DNA of 64,000 bases from Cucumis sativus (taxonomy: Eukaryota; Streptophyta; Magnoliopsida; Cucurbitales; Cucurbitaceae): the NCBI RefSeq assembly GCF_000004075.3, contig NC_026660.2, forward strand, positions 27,717,498-27,781,497, given 5' to 3'. Shown in pieces: positions 36,855 through 49,372 of the stretch (position 1 is the stretch's first letter; every line of letters starts with the position of its first letter). The notes under the pieces are model-generated. The model was not told the DNA's origin and made no database searches. It was given only the letters and a program-made list of their open reading frames with translations. A program made the position numbers and the translations under genes.

Positions 36855-39565
36855 ATATGGCTCAAAAGCCCATAAAAATGGATGATAAGGAAAGGCATAT
36901 CTCATGATGGGGTTTGTCAAAATCAAACAAATAATGTAATCTGTAAAAGTTGTAATTATATTATTGGAATTGGAGAAAAGGAATGAGACAGTTAACACAC
37001 CCATGAATTCAACGAAAACCAAAACTCATCTTCTCACCTTTTCTCACACATTATTTACCAAACCCTAACATTATCATGCATTCTTTTCAAAACCAACAAC
37101 AAAGTACTACATTATATACAATAATGGGTTTCCCATTGTATATAATTATTCGTTACAATGCATGCAAAACTTTAATTTATTTATTAAATTCTACTAGTTT
37201 ATGGATATCTTATTGTTTTTGTTAAATTTTGCACTGGATTAACTTAGATTGAATAAAGGATAACAACATTTATTACTTTTTAATTTACACACCTTCACAA
37301 CTTTAATTATTTAATTTAACGCTTACACGTGTATAAAAAAACAAAATACAAATTAAGAAACACATTTGATTCTTACGAAGGTAAATTACATTTTTTATAG
37401 GTTGTTTGAAATTCGAATGATTGTTTAGTTCTACATACTAACCATCTACGTTATCAATTTATATGAAATGAGATCTTTTGGTAATCATATATATATATAT
37501 CATTTGAGCTAAGTGGTAGGGAGAAAAAATCAAAACTTTGAAAATACTTATTGAAAACAAAATAAGAAGACAATGGTCTATAATATAAAATGGCGGAGTC
37601 AGAAGAAGAAAAACCCTAGTTAGGGCTACATTTGGGTCACAGGAGGACTGTCTAATTAAAAAGAAGAAATCACAAAAACATTATCTATTTTCTTTGTTTT
37701 TTCTTGATACATCAAAAACATTATCTTGGGAGTTGGGAAAATATGTAGTATATATATATATATATCCCTAATTCCACAGTTAAATCATTGGGGTTATGGA
37801 GTTGATAGGTTTGGGGAATATATGTATAAATGAGAGAGAGAATTATGAATAATTGTTAGGAGATTTTGGTAAATAATTGATTGTTTTTAAAAGAAGAGAA
37901 TAGAGAAAATGGGATGTTTTGTTTTGTGCAGAGAAATAATGAAATGAGATGAGAAATGGATTGGGAATTTGATTGGACATTTGTGAGTGAAAATTTATGA
38001 ATATAATTATTATGGGTTTTTGGGGGAAAAATGAATGAAAACAAATTGGAAGAGGGAGAGGTGACTGAACAAAAAAGGGATCAATAGATTCTACAATTCA
38101 AAGTGGATCTTAGTATGATCTTTTCTTATATCCATTTTTTCTCTCAACTTGTCACTTTTTTTTTTTTTATTTTACACTTCAATATATTTTCTCTCTCAAA
38201 TATATTATTAGTATTCTCTTCTTTAATTAATTTATTCTCATCTGATCTGAGATGTGGTGCTGAGAACTGCAAAAATATAACACACTTGTATTTGTATGGG
38301 ACACCTAATTAGACCTAACACTAACAAAATCTTCTATCCCTCTCTCTCTCTCTATCTCATCAAGTTTGGATTTTTCTCAACTCTATGGTTTCCAATAATT
38401 TGTAATCTTTATACCACATATAAATATATATAATATATGTATATGTATGTACGTGTTAGAAGGGTTCACGCCCAGGTAAAGACCCAAAGCTTATGTGCAT
38501 ATACAAAACTAGAAGAATTAAGTGCAACCGTCAAAGAAAATACATATAAATAGCTTCATTTGAGAATCCTACAAAGGAAGGGTAAGTAATATGTAAAAAG
38601 ATAACTATGGTCTCACTTTTTGTGAGCGTTTTAGCTAAACTACGTACTTTTTATATATACTTAGGCATTAAAGTGTGAAAGACTTGACATTACACTATGA
38701 CGATGCAATGATATCTCTTATGCATGTCAACTTTGGATAGCGAGATTAGCTTGCAAATCAAATCATGAGAGGCCACGACAACAACGAATGGAAACAAACA
38801 ATTACCATGTATATTATTTTACCTTGCATCTTTGCTTGTCACTGTTCAAACGACAGCTAGAGAATAGGAAAATAGGAACACTTATGATAAGCAGTCAAGT
38901 TATATACGCTCAAATTAAAATTAGACAGAAGAAAAAAATATGAGTATTGTGTATAATACATATTTTGTTTGGGAGAAGTTTGTTGGGTTAATTGTATATT
39001 AATTAACCAGGTTAAAAATGGATGATTGTAATTTAAATTATATAGTTTTGTCATATCCATTAAATTGATTTGGGAATGGCATACATATCCCTGGAAAATC
39101 CATTCTCTCATTTCTTCATTTTCTTGTTTATTCAAAGCTTTTTTCGTTCCAAAAGTTGTTCAACTAATATAATTAAATTGATTTCCATTTTCTATATTTT
39201 ATAAAACAGACTCCAATTCTACCACAATGTTACTGTTTATTTAATTTAGTTTTTCTTCTGTTTAGAGACCTAAGATTTGAAACACCCAGTTCAGAAAGGT
39301 AGATTACAAAATAATGAAATAGTGATCATAAATTATAAAAATTATAATAAAGTTAAAAGAAATTTAAACTTAATATATCCTCTTCTTTTTATCTAGTTTA
39401 CTACTGAAAAAGCCAAAATAGAACACTTAACATATAAACAAAAACAATAAAGTAAATTCATTATAGCACTTTACTAGTTGGATTTGTGGTTTTATGTGTC
39501 AAAAATCCCAAATCAATTTCCAAGACATCTTATCATAACTGATCTTCTGAGCTGATTAATCGGGG

Positions 39566-39568
<3 letters not shown>

Positions 39569-39603
<35 letters not shown>
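39569..39603. repeat. (TA)n microsatellite
   Basis: An uninterrupted TA run of about 17 units in the WUSCHEL upstream region. A second shorter (AT)n run is near 39793-39808. Confidence 0.95.
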
Positions 39604-39605
<2 letters not shown>

Positions 39606-42124
39606 TTTTCTCTTACTGATTAGAGAAGTTTTAAGACAGCCCCAGTAAACACCCAAAGAGCAGAAAAGGATTTGGAGCTCATTTTGGTGCTTAGCTTTTT
39701 TAAGGTATACTGTTACTAAAGCAAAAATTAGAACAACAAATTGCACCCAAAAGTCCCCAAGTTTTATATGTAAATTAAATGAACAAACACACACATATAT
39801 ATATATATGATATAAAAAATGGTTTTTCTAAATTTAAAATCTTGAAACAACAAGATTGGAGTTTATGGATTTTGGTTGAAACCAAGCTTCCAAAATATAA
39901 AAATGAAATGATCAGTTCTGCAGAATAAATATGGTAAAGAACCCACTTAGGGTTTTTAAAGCTCTGCCTATATATTCAAATAGATATGAATGTTGATCCT
40001 TTACTGGGGAAGAAGCAGCCTCATTCTTTTTTCTTTTTCTTTTTTTTCTTCTTTTTTTTAAACAAATAAAACATATTTTTAACAGCTGCTTTTCCCAGAT
40101 TTCTAATTCTAAGGAGAGGGTTATAATTTCTTCTTTTTTCTTTTAAAGGAAAATACGTTTTTAGCTCTCAAATTTTGGGGGGCTTAATTAAGTGTCTGTT
40201 TGATCATTTAGGCTTTGATATGATGATATGATACACATTATTTAACTGTCAAATTTTAAGTCACGTTTTTATTTACACTTTTAATGTTGAATGTTTACTG
40301 TTTATTCATACTTTTCTTTTTTCTTTTGGTGTTAATGGAAATCAACTCATTTTAAATAATTACAATTAATAAGTATTTTTAAATATAGTAAAATTAACCC
40401 ATATATATATCTATAATAATTTATCTCTAATTAGTTGATTTTCACTGTAAAATATAATTTTCTAACTATTTTAAATTAAGCTAATTATTGATAGTGGAGA
40501 GTAGATATATTGATTCTACTTACTAATCCATTATGAAAAAAAGTATATCTGGAAACGTAAAATTGTAAAATTTTAAAACTAAGGAAGGATCAAATTGAAA
40601 CTTACACCCAAACACAAAAACTAGATCCAAAAATAAAAATTAAAAAAAGGTGAAAATAATAAAAGGAAAAAAAAAAGGGGTTAATTTCACTGTCAAGGAA
40701 AGGTTGAATGAGTGTACTTTATGGGAACAGAGTATCTTCTCCTTTCCGATACAAAGGAGGGGTTTTTGGAGGGTAGGCCTCCCTAACTTTGCAAGTACAA
40801 TTAAACCCTTCAAATAATACATTCATCTCTTTCATTTTCTTAGCCCTCACAGAACCATAAAATAGAAACCCTACTCTCTAAAACTACCCCCTCCCCTCCT
40901 CCCTCCTTTCCTTTCTTTCTCTTCTCACCAAAATTAAAATAAACATTATTCATTTTATCATAAGAGATATGGACTAATTAGAACAACAATTCTTCACCCA
41001 TCCATAGTATTTAATTCTCATTTCCACGTTTACATGAGTTTGATGTCGACTTGAGAGGTACAGTGAATCATTATCAATTCCATTGCAGTAAAATTTTTTT
41101 GCAATTTTACTAATGTTAAAATCATACAGAAACAGAAATGTTAAACTTGGTTAAAATCATAAAATGTCTATATATATCAATTTAATTAAATCATTTTAAA
41201 CTATCAAAATTTCAATAAAATTAAGATTGGATAAAATAGACCCATCAAACTCAAGTGTAGGATCTCAGCATTATCTTCTTAAGAATCTTCAACTTTTACA
41301 GTTTTACCCATTGATTATTTTTGCATGTACAGAAATATCCCTGGGGGGTGAAAAAATCATATGGGATAGAATTAATGGAAATAGAACATAATAATACAAT
41401 GGAAAGGGATTGATTATATATATGATGAATCTTTAAACATTCATAAACATAAATATTAAAAGAAAGTTATGATTAATAATTCAATTCTTGTAATTTATAA
41501 TTGGTAAAGATGGTCACTTTCCTGTCATATGAAAAATATATCACTTAAAATTGAATGATATTTGTTATAATGTGTTCTATTGATAAACTTATTAATGAAA
41601 GTTAAATTTATTTTATAAGTTACTGTCGCAATGGGATAAAAAACTCAACTCTAAACTTAACTAAAATTTTCGTTAAATTGTGATAAACTTCAAATTCAAA
41701 CAACTAAAATGGTTACAAACTTATAAAATGTAATTGATAATATAGGGTTTGGTGAAATTTTGATTTTTGATTTTCTATTTATAAAAATTAGGGTTATTAA
41801 CATCCCTCTCACCTATTTTTCTTTTTAATTTTGTATTTTTAAAGGAAAATATAAAATTTTAACAAACTATTTACCAATATTTGTGGAAGGTTCTATTTTT
41901 CCAAAATTAAATCCAAATTGCAAAAATTAAAATTTGCCTTTTATTTAAAAAAAGCTAACAAATCAATTTAGTTTACATATATTAAATATGATGGATAAGA
42001 AATTGTGAAAAAAACAAACTCAATTTTCAAAATTCTATCGAACGAGACGAATATGGGTTAATGAGTTTAAAGTAGGATGATGGAGGTGTCAAGTTAATCA
42101 AAACCTTCTTATACAACTCTAATG

Positions 42125-42171
42125 CTTATTTGATATCGAGTTTTTTCCTTATTTGATATCGAGTTTTTTTC
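42125..42171. repeat. 23-base tandem duplication
   Basis: The unit CTTATTTGATATCGAGTTTT plus three more bases occurs twice head to tail, with only a T-count difference at the end. It lies about 600 bases upstream of the WUSCHEL start codon. Confidence 0.85.
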
Positions 42172-42465
42172 GTATGAATTAAATCATTACAAAATGCAAA
42201 ATTGTTAGGTTTAAAAAGTAGTTAAAGACCAAAATTGCTACATTAGGGAAAGAGGCTGATAAATTTTTTTAACCCAAATGAAAACAATAACTTTCGAAAC
42301 TAAGAATAACGAAAAGAAATTTGAGCACCTCTCCCCCCACCCCACATTTATTCATTCATTCAAACCACCTCCCCTCCTCCTCAGGTAAAAATAATTTTTT
42401 TGTGGGGTTTTTTTCTTTTATTTTCTAAATAAAATTAAAGTATATATATAATTTTTTAGAAAATG

Positions 42466-42665
42466 AAAAAAAAAAAAAAAAAAAAAAAAAGAAAGGGGCA
42501 GTACAAACCCACTCTTTCTAAGCCCTCTTTTGTCCCTTCCCTTTTTATGATCATTTTGAGTCCTTCTCTCACAGATTTTCCCTCTGATTTCACTCCATGT
42601 GCCACTCTCACTCTTTCTTTCTTTCTTTCTTTCTTTCTTTCCTTCTTTCCTTCTTTCCTTCTTTC
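42466..42665. repeat. Poly-A tract and CTTT repeat in the WUSCHEL proximal promoter or leader
   Basis: A run of about 25 A (42466-42490) is followed 125 bases later by a CTTT/CCTT tetranucleotide array (about 42613-42665), which ends some 110 bases before the WUSCHEL ATG. The pyrimidine-rich array probably lies in or near the 5' UTR. Both are simple repeats prone to length variation. Confidence 0.85.
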
Positions 42666-42772
42666 TTTATTTCTCTATATTAATTAATTTCATGCACACA
42701 CACCCTCACACTCACTCATCTCATTAATTAATAATTTTCTCAATACCCCTTAACTTGTCCATATTCTCACCA

Positions 42773-44395
42773 ATGGAACATCCTGCCAAACAACAACAAC
42801 AAGAACAAGGAATTAATGATCAAGGTGGTGAAGGTGGTGGTGGAAGCAATGGAAAAGGTGGGTTTTTGTGTAGGCAAAGTAGCAGTCGATGGACTCCAAC
42901 AACTGACCAAATACGAATATTGAAAGAGCTTTATTATAACAATGGTGTTCGCTCCCCAAGCGCTGATCAAATTCAGAGGATCTCTGCTAGGCTTAGACAG
43001 TACGGTAAAATCGAAGGCAAAAACGTTTTTTATTGGTTTCAAAACCATAAGGCTCGTGAAAGACAGAAGAAAAGATTCACTTCAAATTCCACTTCTCCTA
43101 TTACTACCTCCAATACTACTACAACTACTACTGATTTTAAAATTTCTTCAACTAATAATAATATTAACTGGAAGTCTGAAGATCATTCCTCCTCTTCTCA
43201 TAACAAATTTCCTCCAGGTTCGTTGTTTCTTATAACAATCTGTTTCTGTTTTTTTTTTTTTAAGGAAAGGAATAACAATTGCTTTAATTGATTCTTGTTT
43301 TTGCAGCTCCTTCTTCTTCGGTTATGGTCGCCGTTGGCCATATGGGAAATTACGGATATGGGTCTGCCACTTTTGAGAACAGTTTTAGAGTATGTTCTAA
43401 TTTTTACCATACTAAATTTTCATTATTTAATTTCATCAGGGTGTTTTTTCCCTTTCACGTGTTCTGAAGTCAAGAAATGGAAATTTTTTTATCTTTTTTT
43501 GTTTTGTTTTTTTGTTTGAGAGAAGCAGGAACAATCACTTCAGAAAATTTTGGAAAATAAGATCATAGAGTGAAACATTTGAGTTTTTTTCTTCTATTAT
43601 TTATAGCGATTTCTGTTTGGAATTTCTGTTTGTTTCTCGTCGTTTTTTAAATTATGAATTTTACTTTATTGAAGAAACATTTGAATTTGAGCTGCTAGTT
43701 GAATTTTGGAAACAAGAAATTACTTTTTAGTTTCCATACTTGGTTCATTCAAAGTCTAGTAAAAAGTGAACAAACTTTTAATTTTCATAAAGATCAAAGG
43801 TTTTGTCTTTACAAGAAAAAAAAAAAACATTTTCTTTTTCTAAAAATCGAACAGTTATCGAACAAATTTAGTATTTGGAATGATTTTGGATACAAAATAT
43901 AATAAATAAGTGGGTAATTTTAGAAGTGGTTTTGCAAGGTGTGGGATCTTTTGTCGATTAATCCAAATTTGATCTGATTCTGCTACGCCACTTCTTCCCG
44001 TTTCTCAGGAGTGTTCAATATCGTCCGGAGGAAATAGCAGTGTCGTCGGGTACCGGAGCCACAACATGGGATCATGGATCGGTATCGATCCGTATTCTTC
44101 TCCGGCAGCTGCCGCGGCGGGGGGATCAGCCAATGTGTTTGAAAAAACAAAATATGTTGAAGAATCCATGGAAGATCACGAGGAGCAAGAGATCGAAACT
44201 CTCCCCCTTTTCCCCATCCATGGTGACCGGAATAATCTCGGTGGTTTCTGCAGCATGAAGCCGGAATATTCAGAGAGCTACTACACCACCACTTGGTACG
44301 GGCGGTCTGACGATAATGGAGCCGCCGGTTCTCGGGCTTCGCTGGAACTCAGCCTCAACTCTTACGCCACCATCTCACCTGATGATGGAATGTGA
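42773..44395 (+). CDS. WUS: WUSCHEL homeodomain transcription factor
   Basis: Three exons (42773-43217, 43307-43389, 44009-44395) give 304 residues. The ATG at 42773 is used; a longer frame starts only with TTG. The homeodomain covers about residues 36-102, with [20 protein letters not shown], the extended WUS-type loop [20 protein letters not shown] and basic KKRF. An acidic stretch ([13 protein letters not shown], about 228-239) leads straight into the WUS box TLPLFPIHG (240-248). The EAR-like SLELSLNS repression motif is at 287-294. All three C-terminal hallmarks identify WUS itself rather than other WOX members. The protein maintains shoot and floral stem cells, moves between cells and represses or activates targets together with TOPLESS corepressors. 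Large gene-poor flanks fit a tightly controlled developmental gene. Confidence 0.96.
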
Positions 44396-47300
44396 TTTCA
44401 TGAAAACCCCCAGAAAGTAATTTTAAATTAATTGTTTATGAAGTTTAATTATCCAATTATGGGTTTGTTTGAAAAAAACTTAGAGATTTCTAATTAATTA
44501 GGTGCTGAAAACTGATATTAAGAATTAATATCTTTGTTTCCTCGAACTTAGTGTTTGTATTTACTAAAATTCCCAACTAATTTCTCTTTCCCTCCTTTGT
44601 TAATTTTTTCAAAAAAAAAATTATTTTCTTTTTAAACAAAATTTCAAAAATCGTCTTGAATTAACTTTTATTTTATTTATTAACTAAAACATTAGCATAC
44701 ATAAACTAATTATAGTATTACATTTGATGAGCATATGAAAAATTTATATTCCATTATTTAACTAACCTAACGTGTACTTTTAATTAAGAAATTTTCAAAT
44801 TAATTTTTCATTCCACTCGAAAAACTCATGTTTCACAGTTTAGATCATAGACATAAATAATCGATCTCACGCATGCTCATATTTCATTTTCAAATCATCG
44901 ATGAGACACTTAGATATGTTTCGTTCTATTCAAGTAATTATATTTTATCTTTTATATTGAAAAAAATCATATATATTAGGACACATTTTGTATATTTAGA
45001 TATATGAAGTATTTATAAAACTATGAGTCAATCATTTCCACACATTTTAGGTGCAAAACATATTTTAATCTACAGTTTAAAATTCTAACATATAATTTTA
45101 AGTTCTTGTTTTTTATTTCTTTTTCCAATTCACTAAAGGATTTGAAAATTAAACAATATAAAAGTTTTATTTGTTTCATAAATTTTTTATGTCATTTAAA
45201 AAAAATGTATTTGATGTGTTTTTCTAATAAGTTATTGGAGATAAAGACTTACTAGCTAACATGTGCATGGTGCATCCATACATATATGTATTTAGTTTTA
45301 TGGGATAAATATTATTTCGATTTAATAGAAATAAAAATAAATAAATCAAAGTATACGACACAGAAGACAAATAAGTGTAAAATTAATCATCTCACATTTT
45401 TATATTAAGAAAGTTGATAAAAGTAAATAACTATAAGATTTGATTAATACATTTAAAATTATATCAGTTAAAGAGTTACTAATAAACTTGTCCAAACTTG
45501 ACTAACCAACATCTACCTTTTAATGAACATAGTTAATATAAAACCCTTACTTTAAGAAAATTATAGCTTTTTATTTTCTAAAATGTTAAATCTAACAAAA
45601 TGGTCAATGTTCCTGTGAGGTTAATATTTACACATATTTTGTTTGTGCTTTAGTTTCAATAACTTTTTAGAATCCACACCCACCTCTTTTGTGATAATTG
45701 GTTCAAAAATAATATTTAATACATAAAACTTTAAATTGGAATACATCCTAAGTATTTATTTTAAAAAATAAGTTATTTTTAAAAAAAATTAAAGTGTGTT
45801 TGAGTCCTTTATATTGAAAAAAGAAATTAAGTCAATCAAACCGATCATAACAATGATATATTTTACGTTTACCAACTTTACAAAATTTTGTTTTTGATAA
45901 TTAACTTTTATTTCATTCTTACTATAAAGTAAATCTTTAAACTTTAGAAAGAGGGTATTGAGTTATAAAATCAAATATAAAATTTTAGATAGACCCAAAA
46001 TATTATTTTTTTCAGGATATTTTTTTAGGGTTTTTGGAGTTGTGTTAGATGGGAGGAAGAGTAAGAGAAAGAGAGAGAATGATTAGTTTAGGTGTTGAAG
46101 GAAGGGAATAATGTATTAAAATAAAGAGAAGAAAGATGATTGAAAGAGAAAAATGTATAATTTTACTATTGGTGGGTGACAACTGACAAATATGAGAGAA
46201 CATTTGTCTTTGTTGATGGAATGACCAATGCATCTCTCTCTTCATCTCTGCATCCTCATCTTTCCAGTTTCATTTGTTTTTCAATCTTCAGATTTTCATG
46301 GCCCCACCCCCCTATACCCTCTTCTTCTCCATCTTCCATATATTAATACTTCAAACTTTATCCATTGCTTTTCTTGTCATTTTTCCCTCCTATGTTTAGG
46401 AGCTTTCTTTTTAACTTTCACTGTCACTAAAGCACTCGTATCATATCCAACGTTACATTGAACGATATATGCGCTTACAAGCATCCTAAGTTTTATTTGT
46501 TTTCTAAAATCTTAGTTATATACCTAGACTTTCAAATTTTATGTTTTAGTTATTCAAAGTAAAATGGTTCAACTTCAAATCATTAGTTTCTTCCCTTAAA
46601 TAGATTTAAAAAATTGCAATACTTACATCTTTCCACTTTAACAAACATCTCAAAACTATTCTTGAAATAAAAGATATTCTTTCGAGATATTGACAAGAAT
46701 TGTATCCTAAAATGGTGTTCGCTTATCTTCGACAAAACTCGAATGAATCACCCGCATAATTGTTTCAAATCATCCCACATATTTTTATTCAAAATGGTAA
46801 AAGACGTATACTCCAAACGGTGATTTTTAAAATTCAATAAAGGTTAAAGAATAATGTTATCAAATAGTAATGTTACTGTGTCTTTAATTTAGTGATAGTT
46901 AAGGGTTATTTTTTAAATTCAATAAATTAGGGTTTCTTTTTCTAAGGTGGAAGGGAACAAAGGGTTAACTAGTAGTAGTGGTAGTGTAGTACAATTTTGT
47001 GGAAAAGATTTTGCAATGATTTAAAGTTGAATAAATGGAAGAGAGAGAGAGAGAGAAGTGAAAATGTATAGTTTTTTTGTATAGTGTAAAGTGTAAAGTG
47101 TAAAGTGTGTTAGGGGGTAGAAGAATAAAATGATGAGAGATGAAGAATGTCTATGCAGCCATTTTCATAGAGAGTATATATTTTGAAGTTTGAACCCTTA
47201 CTTTTTTCGTAAATTGCGCTTTAATTATTTTCACTATTTCTTTCACTAATCACTCTTTTCAATCCAACCTTTCCCAATATTTTTCTTTTCCTTTCCCAAT

Positions 47301-49147
47301 GCTCTCCAAATTCATCCACTCCTCTCTATTCTTTTTTATTATTAATTTCCCTCTCAATTTTATATTGTTTATTCTAATCAAACAATTAGTGCAACATAAT
47401 TAAGTGTTAAACATGTTAAAAAGTAGTTGTGATTAAAGAACACTCTTTACTCTTTTGTGATAATTAAAAACAATTAAGCATATTGGTGCCTCCTTCCTTT
47501 TGGGTTTTGGAACAGCTTCTACTAGATTATATTACTTTCTTGTTTTCAGGGTTGTACAGTTGAATAATTAAGCTGCATGTGCCCTTTTTTTTCCCTTTAT
47601 TGAGAAAGGTAATTTAATATTGTAGTCATTGAACTACGCTTAGGTTACTGTTTGTGTAAATTAAGTGGATGTTAACTAAAGTTTGATAAGAGCATAAATT
47701 AATTAATTAATATATCAAATGGATGTTGAACAAACCTCATAAAGAGATCATAATAAACTAAAGAACAACAAAATTTTAATAAGCAAACTTAACTGTAATA
47801 TATAAATGTTTCAACCATCTTATACTAATTCCACGAGACAACTCACTTGACTTTACAACATTAAATGTAATGAAAACTCATAAGAAACTAAGTTCTAGAT
47901 AAGTGGCTTCGTTGTTGATGAAGATTGTGTATCCTTTTTACCACTTTTCAAATTGGAAATAAGAACTCTGATCTAATTTGTATTAATTAAATTATACTCA
48001 AATTCACATTAACAAAAGCAGTAAAACAAACAACAAACTCTAGTCATAATAATATAGACATCCAGAATATAGAATTATGGAAAAGAAACTGCTAAACGAA
48101 CTCCTTTGTTCAAAGTGCGGTGTGTTCTTCAATAGTGAAAAACATATGAGAAATTAAAAGCAATCAGAAAATGATACGGAACTTTATGTTGGTAATTCAT
48201 TACTGGGGTCTCCATCCCAGGATGCTTGTAAAATGAAGCATTGATAAATAAGGTCTCAATCAAAAAGATTTTGGGCGGGGATGCGTTTCTCTGTTTGGTT
48301 TGACAAATTGTCATACTTTATGGCTTCCGAATGACTCTAATGTCTTTTGGGGAGGGGGTTGAGTGTCAATACCAGAAAGAAGAGGGAGAAAAAAAAAAGT
48401 GAAGACAAACCTTCTATTCACGGTTGATAGGTACAGTAAAAATTTAGTTGTGGATCGAAGAAGATCTTTAAAGCTTTTTGAGGCTTCAAGTACGTAATGT
48501 CCTTTACCAGTAACATGGCCCAAGTGACATGAACCCACGCATGCATGCCCTTTTTCTTATTTTCATTTGCTATTTGGACCCTTTCAAAATATTAAATTTC
48601 ACTTACCTTTGCCTGTTTCTTTTGATCATAACTGACACTCCTCTGCACTCTGCACTCCATATTCCTCCATGCTCCTTCTGCTACAAACTTCTCCCCTTTT
48701 CTTCTACCTGTTACTCCAAACAAGATATCAGAAAAAGAAAAACAGAAATCTTCATTAAGCAATTGATTCCTAAACAAGAAATGATCCGTGATGTTGAACT
48801 AATTGCTAATGATGTTGCAATGGTACTGAAATTTAATGTAGCATACAAAAGAAATATTCTATAACGTGGTATAAGCAAACAATGATGTGTGCCATGTTAT
48901 AAGAGGAAAAGCAAGGAAGATTATAATTTACAAGAACGCTTGAAGAGCTTCTACTAAGATGAATAAGAACGATGTAAAGTATATTACTTATTCAAGGAAT
49001 TTTGGGAGCTTTCACATTAACATTAGGACTGTGAGCAACATATTGATTCCATAACTATGTATACGTTTAACGAAAGTCTTCCTTTCATGATATACATATT
49101 TTTAGATATCTTCTATAGGAGAAAGCTAGTTAAAAGTTCAAGCATTT
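44396..49147. other. 4.7 kb gene-poor region downstream of WUSCHEL
   Basis: AT-rich; this holds the WUSCHEL 3' UTR and then spacer. Simple repeats include a (GA)n run at about 47041-47057 and a TGTAAAG tandem (about 47084-47108). Frames at 46045-46461, 48129-48538 and 48529-48864 lack any family resemblance or codon character and are treated as chance. Confidence 0.55.
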
Positions 49148-49372
49148 TTATGAGGCAGCTTGAACATCAATAACAACTACTGGGACCTTGTTCTTATGTA
49201 GATAACCAATTATACAATTAATAGCTGCGGCTGCTCACTTCCTATTGTACATCCTCACTGAGCCAATTGGTTTTAGAAAGAGGATGGCATCTACAGGTTG
49301 GCATTTTCTCCATGACTTGATGAGAGAGGTCATTTCCACCTTGTTAAAACGTGGATGCAAATCAGAAGATTT
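49148..49372 (-). other. In-frame open stretch after the APRF1 stop codon
   Basis: After the APRF1 TAG (49375-49373) the same frame stays open for 45 codons to a TGA (49237-49235), then for 28 more codons to TAA (49150-49148). The second block reads AAAAINCIIGYLHKNKVPVV then VIDVQAAS, which has a protein-like look. It is most simply the 3' UTR, but a decayed exon or an alternative C-terminus cannot be excluded. No family is recognised. Confidence 0.35.

Larger units (their letters stand above)
34365..42772. other. 8.4 kb gene-poor region, ALKBH9 3' side and WUSCHEL upstream region
   Basis: The first 300-600 bases are the ALKBH9 3' UTR. The rest is AT-rich and holds no credible exon. It contains a large (GT)n/(AT)n microsatellite (36732-36852), another (TA)n (39569-39603), a 23-base tandem duplication (42125-42171), a GC-raised island at about 40690-40860, and, close to WUSCHEL, a poly-A run and a CTTT repeat. 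The right part is presumably WUSCHEL regulatory DNA. Confidence 0.6.

Noticed and set aside
36654-37022. Two opposing frames rich in Ile-Tyr repeats
   Set aside because: They are translations of the (AT)n and (GT)n microsatellite.
42463-42687. Frame beginning with a poly-Lys run
   Set aside because: It comes from the A-tract and CTTT repeat just upstream of WUSCHEL; no protein character.
48529-48864. 111-codon plus-strand frame
   Set aside because: Hydrophobic low-complexity translation of pyrimidine-rich DNA; no recognisable domain.
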